DNA from: Lithodes maja
Lineage: Eukaryota; Arthropoda; Malacostraca; Decapoda; Lithodidae
Assembly (NCBI GenBank): GCA_037953745.1
Contig: JBAKBP010004441.1
Coordinates: 62,001-126,000, forward strand
DNA: 64,000 bases
Direction: 5' to 3'
Part shown: in pieces, positions 30,477-39,262 of the stretch
Numbering within the stretch: position 1 is the first letter of the stretch
Layout: every line of letters begins with the position of its first letter
Notes under the pieces: model-generated
Told to the model about the DNA's origin: nothing
The model's input: only the letters and a program-made list of their open reading frames with translations
The model's database searches: none
Made by a program: the position numbers and the translations under genes

Positions 30477-31018
30477 CCCCTCTACAGTACCGGTGACGTC
30501 CTTGGCATTATATTGTGGCAACTATTAGACGATTTTATTCAGATTAGGAACATATAGCAAAGACCTATAACAATATTAAGGTTTAACAAAGACCTATAGC
30601 AATATTAAGGTTTAGCAAAGTCCTATAGCAATATTAAGGTTTAACAAAGACCTATAGCAATATTAAGGTTTAACAAAGACCTATAGCAATATTAAGGTTT
30701 AACAAAGACCTATAGCAATATTAAGGTTTAACAAAGACCTATAGCAATATTAAGGTTTAGCAAAGACCTATAGCAATATTAAGGTTTAACAAAGACCTAT
30801 AGCAATATTAAGGTTTAACAAAGACCTATAGCAATATTAAGGTTTAACAAAGACCTATAGCAATATTAAGGTTTAACAAAGACCTATAGCAATATTAAGG
30901 TTTCAAATTATCTCAACCAACCGTTTTAACTACCGCAGATCCTGCCTAAGCTGCATAATATCGGCTGAATATAACTAGAATAAGAGATAACACTCGTTGC
31001 TGGTACTCAAAGGGTTAA
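30473..31018 (+). mobile_element. Family A MITE (A2), complete but internally expanded
   Basis: TTAACCCCTCTACAGTACCG at the left, and GTTGCTGGTACTCAAAGGG with TTAA at the right. The normal roughly 180-215 bp element is enlarged to 546 bp by a tandem array in its middle (30550-30905). Confidence 0.85.
30550..30905. repeat. 29-bp minisatellite inside A2, about 12 copies
   Basis: Unit AACAAAGACCTATAGCAATA plus TTAAGGTTT. The single-copy counterpart in the A copy at 34526-34706 reads GGACCGCTAGCAATATTAAGG followed by ATTCAAACTATCTCAACC, as does the sequence just right of this array. The array is therefore an expansion of the element's own interior. Confidence 0.9.
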
Positions 31019-31351
31019 AAGTCGTACCATTCATTCACAAATACTCCACGAGAATCTGTATATCTGTCAGTGTTGCTGTGTCCGTGTAGTAGGGAGGTAC
31101 TCGGCCGCCGCGCTCCTGCCTTTCCACTCGCCTCCAGAACTAACTTGATAACTTCTTGGCTAATGTAAAATTGATTGTTAAGAATTTGGGCGTTATATAT
31201 CTTGTAATTAATCTGTAATTGGAGTTTTCTACTTGATTGAGGGAGTTCCCAGATGAGAAAACAAATGCATTGTATAATTTTGATGCAGTAATGACCGTAT
31301 GTGAGGAAATGTCGTCATGTTGTCAAATTGGCACGATTTAGTGCAGCTTAA

Positions 31352-31578
31352 CCCTCTCACGTCCTTGACGCAATTTTGAGCCTATTAGGGATACTTTAAA
31401 GCCTTTGTTACCATCAGGTGTATTTACAAACCTTTATTTTAGTTACTTCAACCTCTGCAGTTGTCTTTGAGTTAGCTGTGGGCAGAAAACTAATTTTGGA
31501 GAGGTAATTATAAGAGTGAGAGTAATCTATTTCTTATTGCTAATCTGGCAACCTCTGCGTCATATGGTCGTGAGAGGG
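31352..31578. mobile_element. Family H MITE (TTAA-flanked)
   Basis: TTAA at 31348 and 31579. TIRs are CCCTCTCACGTCC..TGACGCA and, inverted, CCCTCTCACGACC...TGACGCA. 227 bp and non-coding. Confidence 0.7.
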
Positions 31579-31607
31579 TTAAGAAGGATCTGTGGTTGCA
31601 AAAAATA

Positions 31608-31806
31608 TTAAGGGGAGATGGGTCGCTTTTCAAGATCCCCTTTTCCCTCATGTTTCGCCCCATTCATTTTCAGATTTTAAGATATTTACCCCATTAGTTT
31701 GTCGATTTTAAGACATTTCACCCAATTGTTTTCTTTAATATTAAGACTAATTAGGTGTGGATTGTTTTCCTGGTGAACGATAGTGAGCCTGTAATGTTGG
31801 AATAAC
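31608..31806 (-). mobile_element. Family B fragment (B14)
   Basis: TTAAGGGGAGATGGGTCGC to GATAGTGAGCCTGTAATG, with the distal part missing. Confidence 0.7.
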
Positions 31807-31907
31807 CTTATTTAACCTCTTATCAAGGAAATAATTACACACCATTTACACCTTAAAACAGTTATCTAATCATACAGTATGTAACCACAATATTTACAAA
31901 AAACTTA

Positions 31908-33726
31908 TGTTACGGCTGGATCGGCAATACATATTCGGGATTCTTGATCGTAGGACAGAAATGGCTTATGTGACAACGACACGCTCGATTCCAGTCCCAA
32001 ATACTGTATGCTCCAGACAACAAAAGCACCAACGCCCTACAGAGTTATCGTCTATGGTAACGAGGTACCTTAACTCGGCGAAAGTGTACAACAGGGGTAG
32101 GCTATGAGGCTAAACTCCCTCAGACATTTATAGGTTACGTTATTACTAAGAAATGCAATACTCAAGAAACTACGTTAATATTAAGCCTCTAATAATGTAG
32201 AATAGAAGCAGGCTAAAGGTATGACAGTGAAATGCTAAATGACAAATGTACACGCCTACGTGAAAGCGCGTGCACTAGAATAACTGTCCCCTACTAACAT
32301 GCACTAGCATGTAGCATACAAGATGTTCATGATCCAGTAGATACCTAATAATACACATGGAAGGAACATAAACAGTAGTCACTTATTGTAATAATGAATC
32401 TATATTTGGAATAACTAAAAGGTTGCAGGCAACAGTACTGCGCCGGTAGCCTACTACCGCATAGGCTACTTCGCTTCTCTCACTCTGTCTCCCCTCTGAG
32501 TCCGTATGCGCCCTACGCAACGGAACTCCGGACACAGCAGCAAAACGACAGTGCAGTTAATTGATACATGAAAGTATTAATAGTGTTGTCTTGTGTGTGA
32601 GTAATGTGTATTGTAAAGTGTTACATACATAAACTTAAAGAGAGCTGCAATGCATAGTAAAATAAAGATATAACCCACTCATCATCCCCATGTGTTCTAG
32701 CTAGCAGGCCAAGTCACAGGAACAACGAGTCCCAGCACCGAAAGCGAGAACCCAGGAAAAGACTGCAGAGAACACAAGGACAGATAAATTACGTTACTCT
32801 ACTATACCGGCACTACGAGCGAGCTGTAGTCTCTGGTACTACACTCGCTCCTGGCTCGGTAGGCAAATCAAGGCTAAGTCCTCGCCCCTCTACAGACAAC
32901 TCCTGGGCCTGGTCGGGCTCTTACACATGGCACTAGTCTAGTCACAAATTGGATGATGAGCTGGGCATATAACTCGTGAACATGTAGAACGTTCACCAAC
33001 TATCCTCATCAAGAAGATCGCTGTTCACATTAACCCCTTAAATCTAATACATGTAAATATATGCTTGTCCTAAGAGTAATACGAGAGGTGAGTGCTGAAA
33101 CTCCTTTAGGACCTCAAGGGAAGGTTATGCATTTAAATAGAGAGAAGAATGAAATGAGAGTAATGTCGTCAGAGAGAAAGAGTGCAACCGTGAGAAGTTG
33201 GGAGAGAGGGCAAGGGATGTTAGAATCTCAAAGGTTCTAGGCAACCTGATCATGGAACACACAGCGAGCCTCCAGGCAATGTGCAGTACGACAACATGGG
33301 CAGCCCAGGCAGCATAGGCAGGCGGCAATGGACTACCAACCCTGTCGCGCCTAGCTATAAGCGCAAGGCTGCCAACCGGTCCATACGTCTGGCAACCACC
33401 CCCCCGGCAGCGTGGCGCATTGCTACCCTCTCGCTCTGAAGCCCAACTCACTCTCTCTCTCTGAACTCCCATTGTCTTATCTATCAACTTCTCTATTGAT
33501 ACTACATATTAAATGGAAGGTCTCGACATGGCTTAAAACAAAACCCACCACTGGTTAGCACATGACTGAGACCTTTGCAGAGATACAAAGAACATAGTTA
33601 TACGTTGTCACACTCAATATAGGCAGCCAGCACGGTACAGCGGTACAGAGGTACCGCACAGTGGCGGTACAGTGGAGTACCAAGGAGTACAATCAGGTTG
33701 CGTTGCCACGCACTGGGTGCGTCACA
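31908..33726 (-). mobile_element. Possible second solo LTR
   Basis: Read on the minus strand the segment begins TGTGACGCACCCAGTGCG and ends CCGATCCAGCCGTAACA. These are the same kind of ends as the LTR at 12125 (TGTGACGCA...CGTAACA), and the length is similar (1819 against 1857 bp). The flanks CTTA and ATAT do not match, so no target duplication supports it, and the interior shows no obvious similarity to the first LTR. It is called tentatively. Contents otherwise: GA-rich tracts and a GGTAC-rich cluster at 33630-33690. Confidence 0.3.
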
Positions 33727-33752
33727 ATATATATAAATATAATTATATAAAC

Positions 33753-33935
33753 AAAATTACCCGTAGACCCCCTTTCCAGATAAATATTTAAATTTTTTCA
33801 GTGGAAAAATGCTTCGGCCGAAAGCCGCCGATTCCTCTTAAGGTTACAGGTTCGTTATCGCTCGTCTTGTGGATGTTATTTTAAGCTTGATAGAGGTTTA
33901 GGGAGCAAACTAAACCCCTTCGTTAAACCATTGAG
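33753..33935. mobile_element. Family B inverted chimera fragment (B15)
   Basis: Plus-oriented middle (CGTAGACCCCCTTTCC, GCTTCGGCCGAAAGCC, GTTCGTTATCGCTCG) followed directly by minus-oriented left part (TTTTAAGCTTGATAGAGG, TTTAGGGAGCAAAC). Confidence 0.5.
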
Positions 33936-34025
33936 CCGAACGAGTAAATTATGCTGTACAATACCGTCTGAGCTCACTTGATACTTGATCGTCTCCTGCT
34001 GATGAATGTAAGACAGCTAGTGTTC

Positions 34026-34234
34026 ACCCCTTCTGTACCGCGACATCCTTTGTATTTAATTTCAGCAACATTTATACGGTTTTATGAAGCTTAGGAAGGG
34101 TATATAGTAGCTAAAAGATTTAATCGAGATAGTCTGTAGCCTTTTAATAGGTAGACCTCCTTCCTAGGCTGAATAAAATCGTCTAATAGTGGCCAACATA
34201 CCATGAAAAGGAAGTCACCGGTACGGAAGGGGTT
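34026..34234. mobile_element. Family A-related MITE with two like ends
   Basis: From CACCCCTTCTGTACCGCGAC to GAAGTCACCGGTACGGAAGG and GGTTAA. Both termini are of the left-end type, with AAGCTTAGGAAGGG and CCTTCCTAGGCTGAATAAAA mirrored inside. It is thus closer to a full palindrome than other A copies. Confidence 0.65.
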
Positions 34235-34379
34235 AAGTATAAATAGCAGTGATGATGGTGACAGTAGTAGTGGTGGGACCCCCCCCCCCCCCCACCCCTG
34301 AGTATCCATTCCAAGTCTCCTCTCCATAGTCCCGAGGGTATAAAGGGTAGAGACAAAGCCAAGCCCACACCTAAAATTT

Positions 34380-34475
34380 ACATATATAGTGTATAGATAG
34401 ATAGATAGATAAATAGATTGATATATAAATAAATAGATAGATAGACATAGATAGATAGATAGATAGATAGATACA
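34380..34475. repeat. (GATA)n-type microsatellite
   Basis: ATAGATAGATAGATA runs with AAAT interruptions. A 16-nt C run lies nearby at about 34279-34296. Confidence 0.85.
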
Positions 34476-34525
34476 GGTATATATGCACGACCTTTAATAT
34501 CTTCAATAACAAAAACATATCCTGC

Positions 34526-34706
34526 CATTAACCCATTCAGTACCAGACGATTTTATTCAGCTTAGGAAGGACCGCTAGCAATATTAAGGATTCAAACTAT
34601 CTCAACCAACCATTTTAACTACCACACATCCTTTCTAAACTGCATAATATGTTCTAAATATTGCTAGACTAAAATACAACAGCGTCGCTGGTACTCAAAG
34701 GGTTAA
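34526..34706 (+). mobile_element. Family A MITE, compact complete copy
   Basis: TTAACCCATTCAGTACCAG ... AGCAATATTAAGGATTC ... GTCGCTGGTACTCAAAGGG with TTAA at the end (181 bp). This is the best reference for the unexpanded interior. Confidence 0.85.
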
Positions 34707-34713
34707 ACACCAC

Positions 34714-35096
34714 TTAAGGGGGTCGCCGTTTTTTTTTTATCTTTCTCTGCTGTTCTCTCTTTCCCTGGCTTGTATCCATTCTGCCCCATTCAGCCTACTG
34801 TTTTAAGGCGTTTATCCCCATCCAGGTGTCGATTTCTTCCTGGCGAGTGATAGCGAGCCAGCATTGTATGGAGAAATCTGGCTTCGCCGGAGAAATTTTT
34901 CTATCGAAAAAATTTCAAATTTATCTTGCTGTCAAAACAAAAATATATATATGTTGGCTCGCTACCGCTCGCCAGGAAAATATTAACACCTGGATGGGGG
35001 TAAACGTCTTAAAACAGTAGGCTGAATAGGGCCGAATGGATACAAGCCAAAGAGAGAGGGAGAGAAAGAGAAAACAAGCGAGGTGGGCTCCCTTAA
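34714..35096. mobile_element. Family C fold-back MITE, copy C2
   Basis: TTAAGGGGGTCGCC to AAGCGAGGTGGGCTCCCTTAA. The two CGCTCGCCAGG-type motifs flank CTGGCTTCGCCGGAG. Confidence 0.8.
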
Positions 35097-35152
35097 AAAA
35101 CACAATCCCCCCAAAATAGCTGTCCTCCTGGTAGCGAAGTGGGGGCACCTCA

Positions 35153-35552
35153 TCTTGAAGGGGGTATGGGCTTGTTTATTGACTCATTTATGAATCTTTT
35201 CCTTATTTTTTCTGGTTTCCTCCCTAGACCTTTATCAAACTTTAAAAAAAAACATCCATTAGATCCCCCTTCTAGATTAATTTGTACATTTTTCGGTAGG
35301 AAAATGTCCCTTCCAAAGGCCGGTTCTTCCAAAATTACAGACTCACTATCGTTCGCCAGGGAGAAAATCGACACCTTTGTCAATATTAAGACCTTTCGTG
35401 CTATTGCACGAAAGGTCGTAATATAGACAAAGAAATGAGGCGAAAGGTCTTAAGATCGACAACTAATGGGGCAAGCATCTTAAATTCTGAAAACTAATGG
35501 GGCTAAACATGAGGGAGAAAAGGATCTAGAAAAACGACCTATCTCCCCTTAA
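35153..35552 (+). mobile_element. Family B MITE (B16) with an internal inverted duplication
   Basis: TTGAAGGGGGTATGGGC to CGACCTATCTCCCCTTAA. At 35375-35432 the segment CTTTGTCAATATTAAGACC... is followed, after TATT, by its own reverse complement (arms about 27 bp, one or two mismatches). Confidence 0.8.
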
Positions 35553-35659
35553 AATGTACAAGCTAAAACAAAAAAAAAAATGGCTGCGGCGATTATTAGC
35601 GCCATAAACCTCATTCCCGAGCCGTAAAAACCTGGGCTCTCCGGGACACTCAGGCGATT

Positions 35660-36165
35660 GTTTGTGTGTGTGGGGGGGGGGGGGGGGGGGGAGAGATCCT
35701 AGATCCTAGAGATGTTGAAATTATACGTATATTCTAAGTCTAATCCTAGAGTTGTTGAGATCTTACGTAGAGGGATTAGTCTGATGCTACGTAGAGAGAC
35801 AAGTCTGATCCTAGAGTTGTAGAGATCTTACATAGAGGCACAAGTCTGATACTACACACAGAGATAATTCTGCTTCTAGAGTTGTAAAGATCTTACGTAG
35901 AGGCAGTAGTCTGATCCTAGAGTTGTAGAGCTCTTTTCTAGAGGGATAAGTCTGATCCTAGAGTTGTAGAGATGTTACATAGAGGCAATAGTCTGAGCCT
36001 AGAGTTGTAGAGATCTTTCATAGAGGCATAAGTCTGATCATAGAGTTTTAGAGATCTTACATAGAGGCAATAGTCTGAACCTAGAGTTGTACAGAGCTTA
36101 TGTAGAGGCAACAGTCGCTCATAGAGTTGTAGAGATGCTACATAGAGGCATAAGTCTGATCCTTA
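35660..36165. repeat. G-run and degenerate roughly 42-bp array
   Basis: A (GT)n/G20 tract at 35661-35692, then about 11 imperfect copies of CCTAGAGTTGTAGAGATCTT plus ACGTAGAGGCATAAGTCTGA to about 36165. Divergence is high, so the array is old. Confidence 0.75.
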
Positions 36166-36196
36166 CTAAAAATTAAACGCTTAATTATAACACAAA

Positions 36197-36197
36197 T

Positions 36198-36256
<59 letters not shown>
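36197..36256. repeat. (CA)n microsatellite
   Basis: About 30 CA units directly before the SINE, followed by the short repeat GTACACT. Confidence 0.95.
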
Positions 36257-36260
<4 letters not shown>

Positions 36261-36278
36261 CACTGTACACTGTACACA

Positions 36279-36759
36279 GCCCGTAGCCTAGTAGGTAGAG
36301 CTCTCGTCTCACACACGAGGGGTCAGGGGTTCAATCCCAGACCGGGCGGAGACAAATTGGGCTTGTCTCCTTTCATGTGTTAGCCTCAGTTCACCTAGCT
36401 GTAAATAGGTACCTGGAATAAGTGGACGACGTTGTGACGTCCCATCTGGGGTTGGCAAAAATGGTACAAGGCGAGATGGGTATCATATGGTTCACCTAAG
36501 CTGATGGCTACCTAAGCCTTCGGGCGAGACGGTACCGTCTATAGTGAGAATGGTACCATACAGATCCACCCTAAGCCTTCGTTTCCAATGTCGCCAATTG
36601 GCTAAATACAGACTACACACACATCCACAGCCATTCCAACAGTACATAAAACACTTAACATGCATTTCACGCAATACATTCCCAGTTAAGGAGGCGCGAT
36701 AATAATGAGCTTAGCTCGCATTGCGTGGATTCCCCTTGACGAACAAGTAACTGAGTAAC
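36279..36759 (+). mobile_element. tRNA-derived SINE (S3), copy 1
   Basis: The tRNA-like head GCCCGTAGCCTAGTAGGTAG (A-box region) leads to CTCGTCTCACACACGAG (anticodon arm with CAC, valine-like) and GGGGTTCAATCCC (B box). A body follows containing CACCTAGCTGTAAATAGGTA and CCTTCGGGCGAGACGG, and a 3' part ends (CTGAGTAA)n. The acceptor stem is only partly paired, so it is not a working tRNA gene. A near-identical copy lies at 43785-44267. Confidence 0.8.
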
Positions 36760-36842
36760 TGAGTAGAGTTTGAGAACAATAGTGGAAGCCGGAGTTAAGA
36801 TGTTCTGAACTATAATGAGACGCAGTGTGATGTAACCCTTAG

Positions 36843-36940
36843 AGAGAGAGAGAGAGAGAGAGGGGGTGACCTCTCATTCAGTTTCCACAAGCAATTATCT
36901 TGATTACTAACACTGTCACCTGTCTTCATATTTTGAAATT

Positions 36941-36965
<25 letters not shown>
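36843..36965. repeat. (GA)n and (AC)n tracts
   Basis: GA run at 36841-36862 and AC run at 36941-36965. The latter abuts the LINE 3' end. Confidence 0.85.
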
Positions 36966-36972
<7 letters not shown>

Positions 36973-38540
36973 AAGGAGTACAAAGGAAATCAAGCAACAA
37001 CAGGTCTAGTGACCTTTCTAGGCTGCTTGTCCTCCAAAACACTAAGGATCAAGTGTCCAAACAGTGGTATAGAGTGGGTAAGGGAACATTGGAAAGGGAA
37101 CTACTGCCCTGGAACTAATGTCCGTGGCAGGACTAGGAAGTTAGTAGGGGACATATGGGTTAGTAACTGAGGGGAGGATAAAATAAAGTTATTCATTTAC
37201 AAACGCAGTCAGTCGCGGGTTTGATGCAAGATATTTGTCTAAGCGGAGTTTAAATGAATCAACGGTGCTGCAGTCTATAACGTCTCGGGGAAGCCCATTC
37301 CACAAGTTGACAACTCAATTGCAGAAGAAATTCTTAGATTCGTGTGAGTTAAAAGATTTACCAATAATTTTGCAACCGTTTCCCCGCGTGTAATTAGATT
37401 GGTCGATAGTGAAGTACTTACTACAGTTCATATTGTCGATGCCTTTGATGATTTTGAACACTTGAATTAAGTCACCTCTTAATCTGCGCTGGGTTAAAGG
37501 AAATAGATTTAATTCTCTAAGACGCTCTTCGTATGGTTTGTTCTTTAGGCTAGGTATAATTTTGGTAACTCTACGTTGAACTCGTTCTAGCTTGTTTATG
37601 TCTTTTTGGTAATAAGGGCACCAGCATTGAACGCAGTATTCCAGAAGAGGGCGGACTAAGGAATTGTAAAGGGTTAGGATAACGTCTTTGGATTTATGCT
37701 CAAATGACCTGCCTATAAAGCCAATTATTTTGTTTGCCTTCTTAACAACTTCTGAACATTGTTGACTCGGTTTTAGGTTACTCGATATTGTTACTCCCAG
37801 ATCGGTTTCTCTGTTTACATTCTTAAGCTGAGTGCCATTCATCGAATAGTTTGCTTTCTCATTTAGGTATCCGATATGTAGTACTTTACATTTATCCGCA
37901 TTGAAAGTCATTTGCCAAATTTGGGCCCAATGTGACAATTTATCTAGATTGTGTTGCATATCGTCAACTTGATCTTTTGAGAGTACGCTATTTGCAATTT
38001 TTGTATCGTCAGCAAATTTTGAGATTGTACAGGTGAGACCCTCATCTATGTCGTTGATGTAAATTAGAAAGAGAATTGGTCCTAGTACCGATCCCTGGGG
38101 TACCCCGCTACTTACATTGGTCCATTTAGATGCCTTACCGTTTATGACTACTCTTTGCTTTCTGTCGCTGAGCCAATTTTCTATCCATTTCAACACACCG
38201 TCTTGTATTCCATGCGCTTTTAGTTTTAGCAGTAAACGTTTGTGGGGAACTTTGTCAAAGGCCTTTTGAAAATCAAGGTATATAATATCTACAGCTTTAC
38301 TCTCATCGTAGAGGTTGAGGATATCGTGGAAGAAGTCTAAGAGGTTTGTTAAACAGGAACGTTTTTTACGAAAGCCGTGTTGAGTATCTTTAAGTATGTT
38401 ATTTTCCTCTAAGTGATTTACGAGTCTGTCTCTTATGACCGTTTCTAGCATTTTACATACAACTGAGGTTAAGCTAATTGGACGATAGTTACTGGGTAGG
38501 GATTTGCTGCCTTTTTTTAATATCGGTGTTACGTTACACA
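36966..38540 (-). mobile_element. CR1-like LINE (R1 group in this window), 5'-truncated
   Basis: The minus strand reads RT from NVTPILKKGSKSLPSNYRPI to its C-terminus, then a roughly 220 bp 3' UTR ending TTTGTACTCCTTTGTACTC. The same 3' end is found at 50958 (+) and 57325 (-), so it is the true terminus with a 10-bp-type tail. On the 5' side the element is cut at the first RT motif and abuts (TG)n and a 31-nt homopolymer. Confidence 0.9.
37189..38540 (-). pseudogene. CR1-like reverse transcriptase with one nonsense change
   Basis: About 450 residues: NYRPISLTSVVCKMLE, QHGFRKKRSCLTNLLD, IIYLDFQKAFDKVPHK, SSGVPQGSVLGPILFL, KFADDTKIA, ETDLGVTISSNLKPSQQC, LERVQRRVTKIIPSLKNKPY, RRLRGDLIQVFKIIKG. 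The frame stops at about 37315, where the sister copy at 50309 has CGA (Arg) in NRVVNLWNGLPRDVID. Here it is TGA, a CpG-to-TpG change. Beyond it the frame continues to SNPRLTAFVNE-stop at 37189. Catalytic aspartates are intact (F-A-D-D with D205 and D206 counted from the Met at 38622). It probably never encoded a complete protein here because the endonuclease is missing. Confidence 0.9.
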
Positions 38541-38559
38541 CACACACACACACACACAC

Positions 38560-38596
<37 letters not shown>

Positions 38597-38605
38597 TATA
38601 TACAG
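38537..38605. repeat. (CA)n, A31 and (TA)n tracts
   Basis: Compound simple repeat at the 5' break of the LINE. The upstream residues of the 435-codon frame (Phe-rich, then VCVCVCVC) are translations of it, not protein. Confidence 0.9.
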
Positions 38606-38717
38606 TATATAGAAGGTCCCACCCCTTTCCCATTCTTTAGTAAGCCATTTTAGATTTGCAGAAGAGTGACCATTACTGCATGTCCACAAACATTTCAGTA
38701 ATGTAAGCATGTTTCCT

Positions 38718-38756
<39 letters not shown>

Positions 38757-38842
38757 TAAGGTGACAGTTACAAAGTGGTGTACAATCTATCTTATTCTAG
38801 TTACATTGTAGTTTATCTTATTGTACCAGTACCTCCCTACAA

Positions 38843-39262
38843 TCAACCTAGTTGTTCCCCAATTCGTCCCTCCGCCACGACCATTTCAAAGTCCAAGTCT
38901 CTCACTCTTGTCCTCTGTAGCGGGGAGGACCTTGTACCCCTGAGACATAGGAGTGCAGACCTGAGAAGAGAGAAAGAGAGCCGGCATCTCATCCAAGTTA
39001 TGACTTGGCTTCTATGCTGGCGCTTTTTCTCCGATATTTGTTCAGCTAATCTGGCATAGAAGACACTTGCAGAAGGTCCCATACCCCCCGACGATGAGAA
39101 GACCAGAGGAGTAAAGCTTCCTTGATCCCTGTTCAAAATTCTTTCTTCATAAGCGCGTTTTTTCTCACTTTCGTTTCTCAAGTATGCCGCCTTGTGTCCT
39201 CGCTCACGATATGTTTGTGCTCTTGGGTTGAAGATTATGATGTCGAAAAAAAGCCCGTTGTC
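38843..39262 (-). pseudogene. C-terminal endonuclease-like domain, +1 frame
   Basis: The Ala-rich nuclease segment continues the 932-codon frame after a T7 run at 39246-39252. Upstream, ARVDVSARGFWTRGQRAFF is read in the first frame; downstream, FDIIIFNPRAQTYRERG in the second, then KKRAYEERILNRDQGSFTPL, VFSSSGGMGPSASVFYARLA and LRSALLCLRGTRS before a short tail and the stop at 38843. The pattern D...RGFW..G.R.FFD.(I/V)..F resembles the PD-(D/E)xK restriction-like nuclease core of RLE-class LINEs. The assignment is by motif logic only. One T fewer would give a continuous frame of about 1050 residues. Confidence 0.7.

Noticed and set aside
33125..33487. 120-codon frame on the minus strand
   Set aside because: Low-complexity start (GA-rich strand) and no motif; it lies inside a candidate LTR.
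36279..36351. Functional tRNA-Val gene
   Set aside because: The acceptor stem is mispaired, the sequence continues into a SINE body, and a second near-identical full copy exists at 43785.
39246..39252. Programmed -1 frameshift in the RT element
   Set aside because: The required change is +1 (or a one-base deletion), so a standard -1 slippery heptamer would not give the downstream frame. An indel is simpler.
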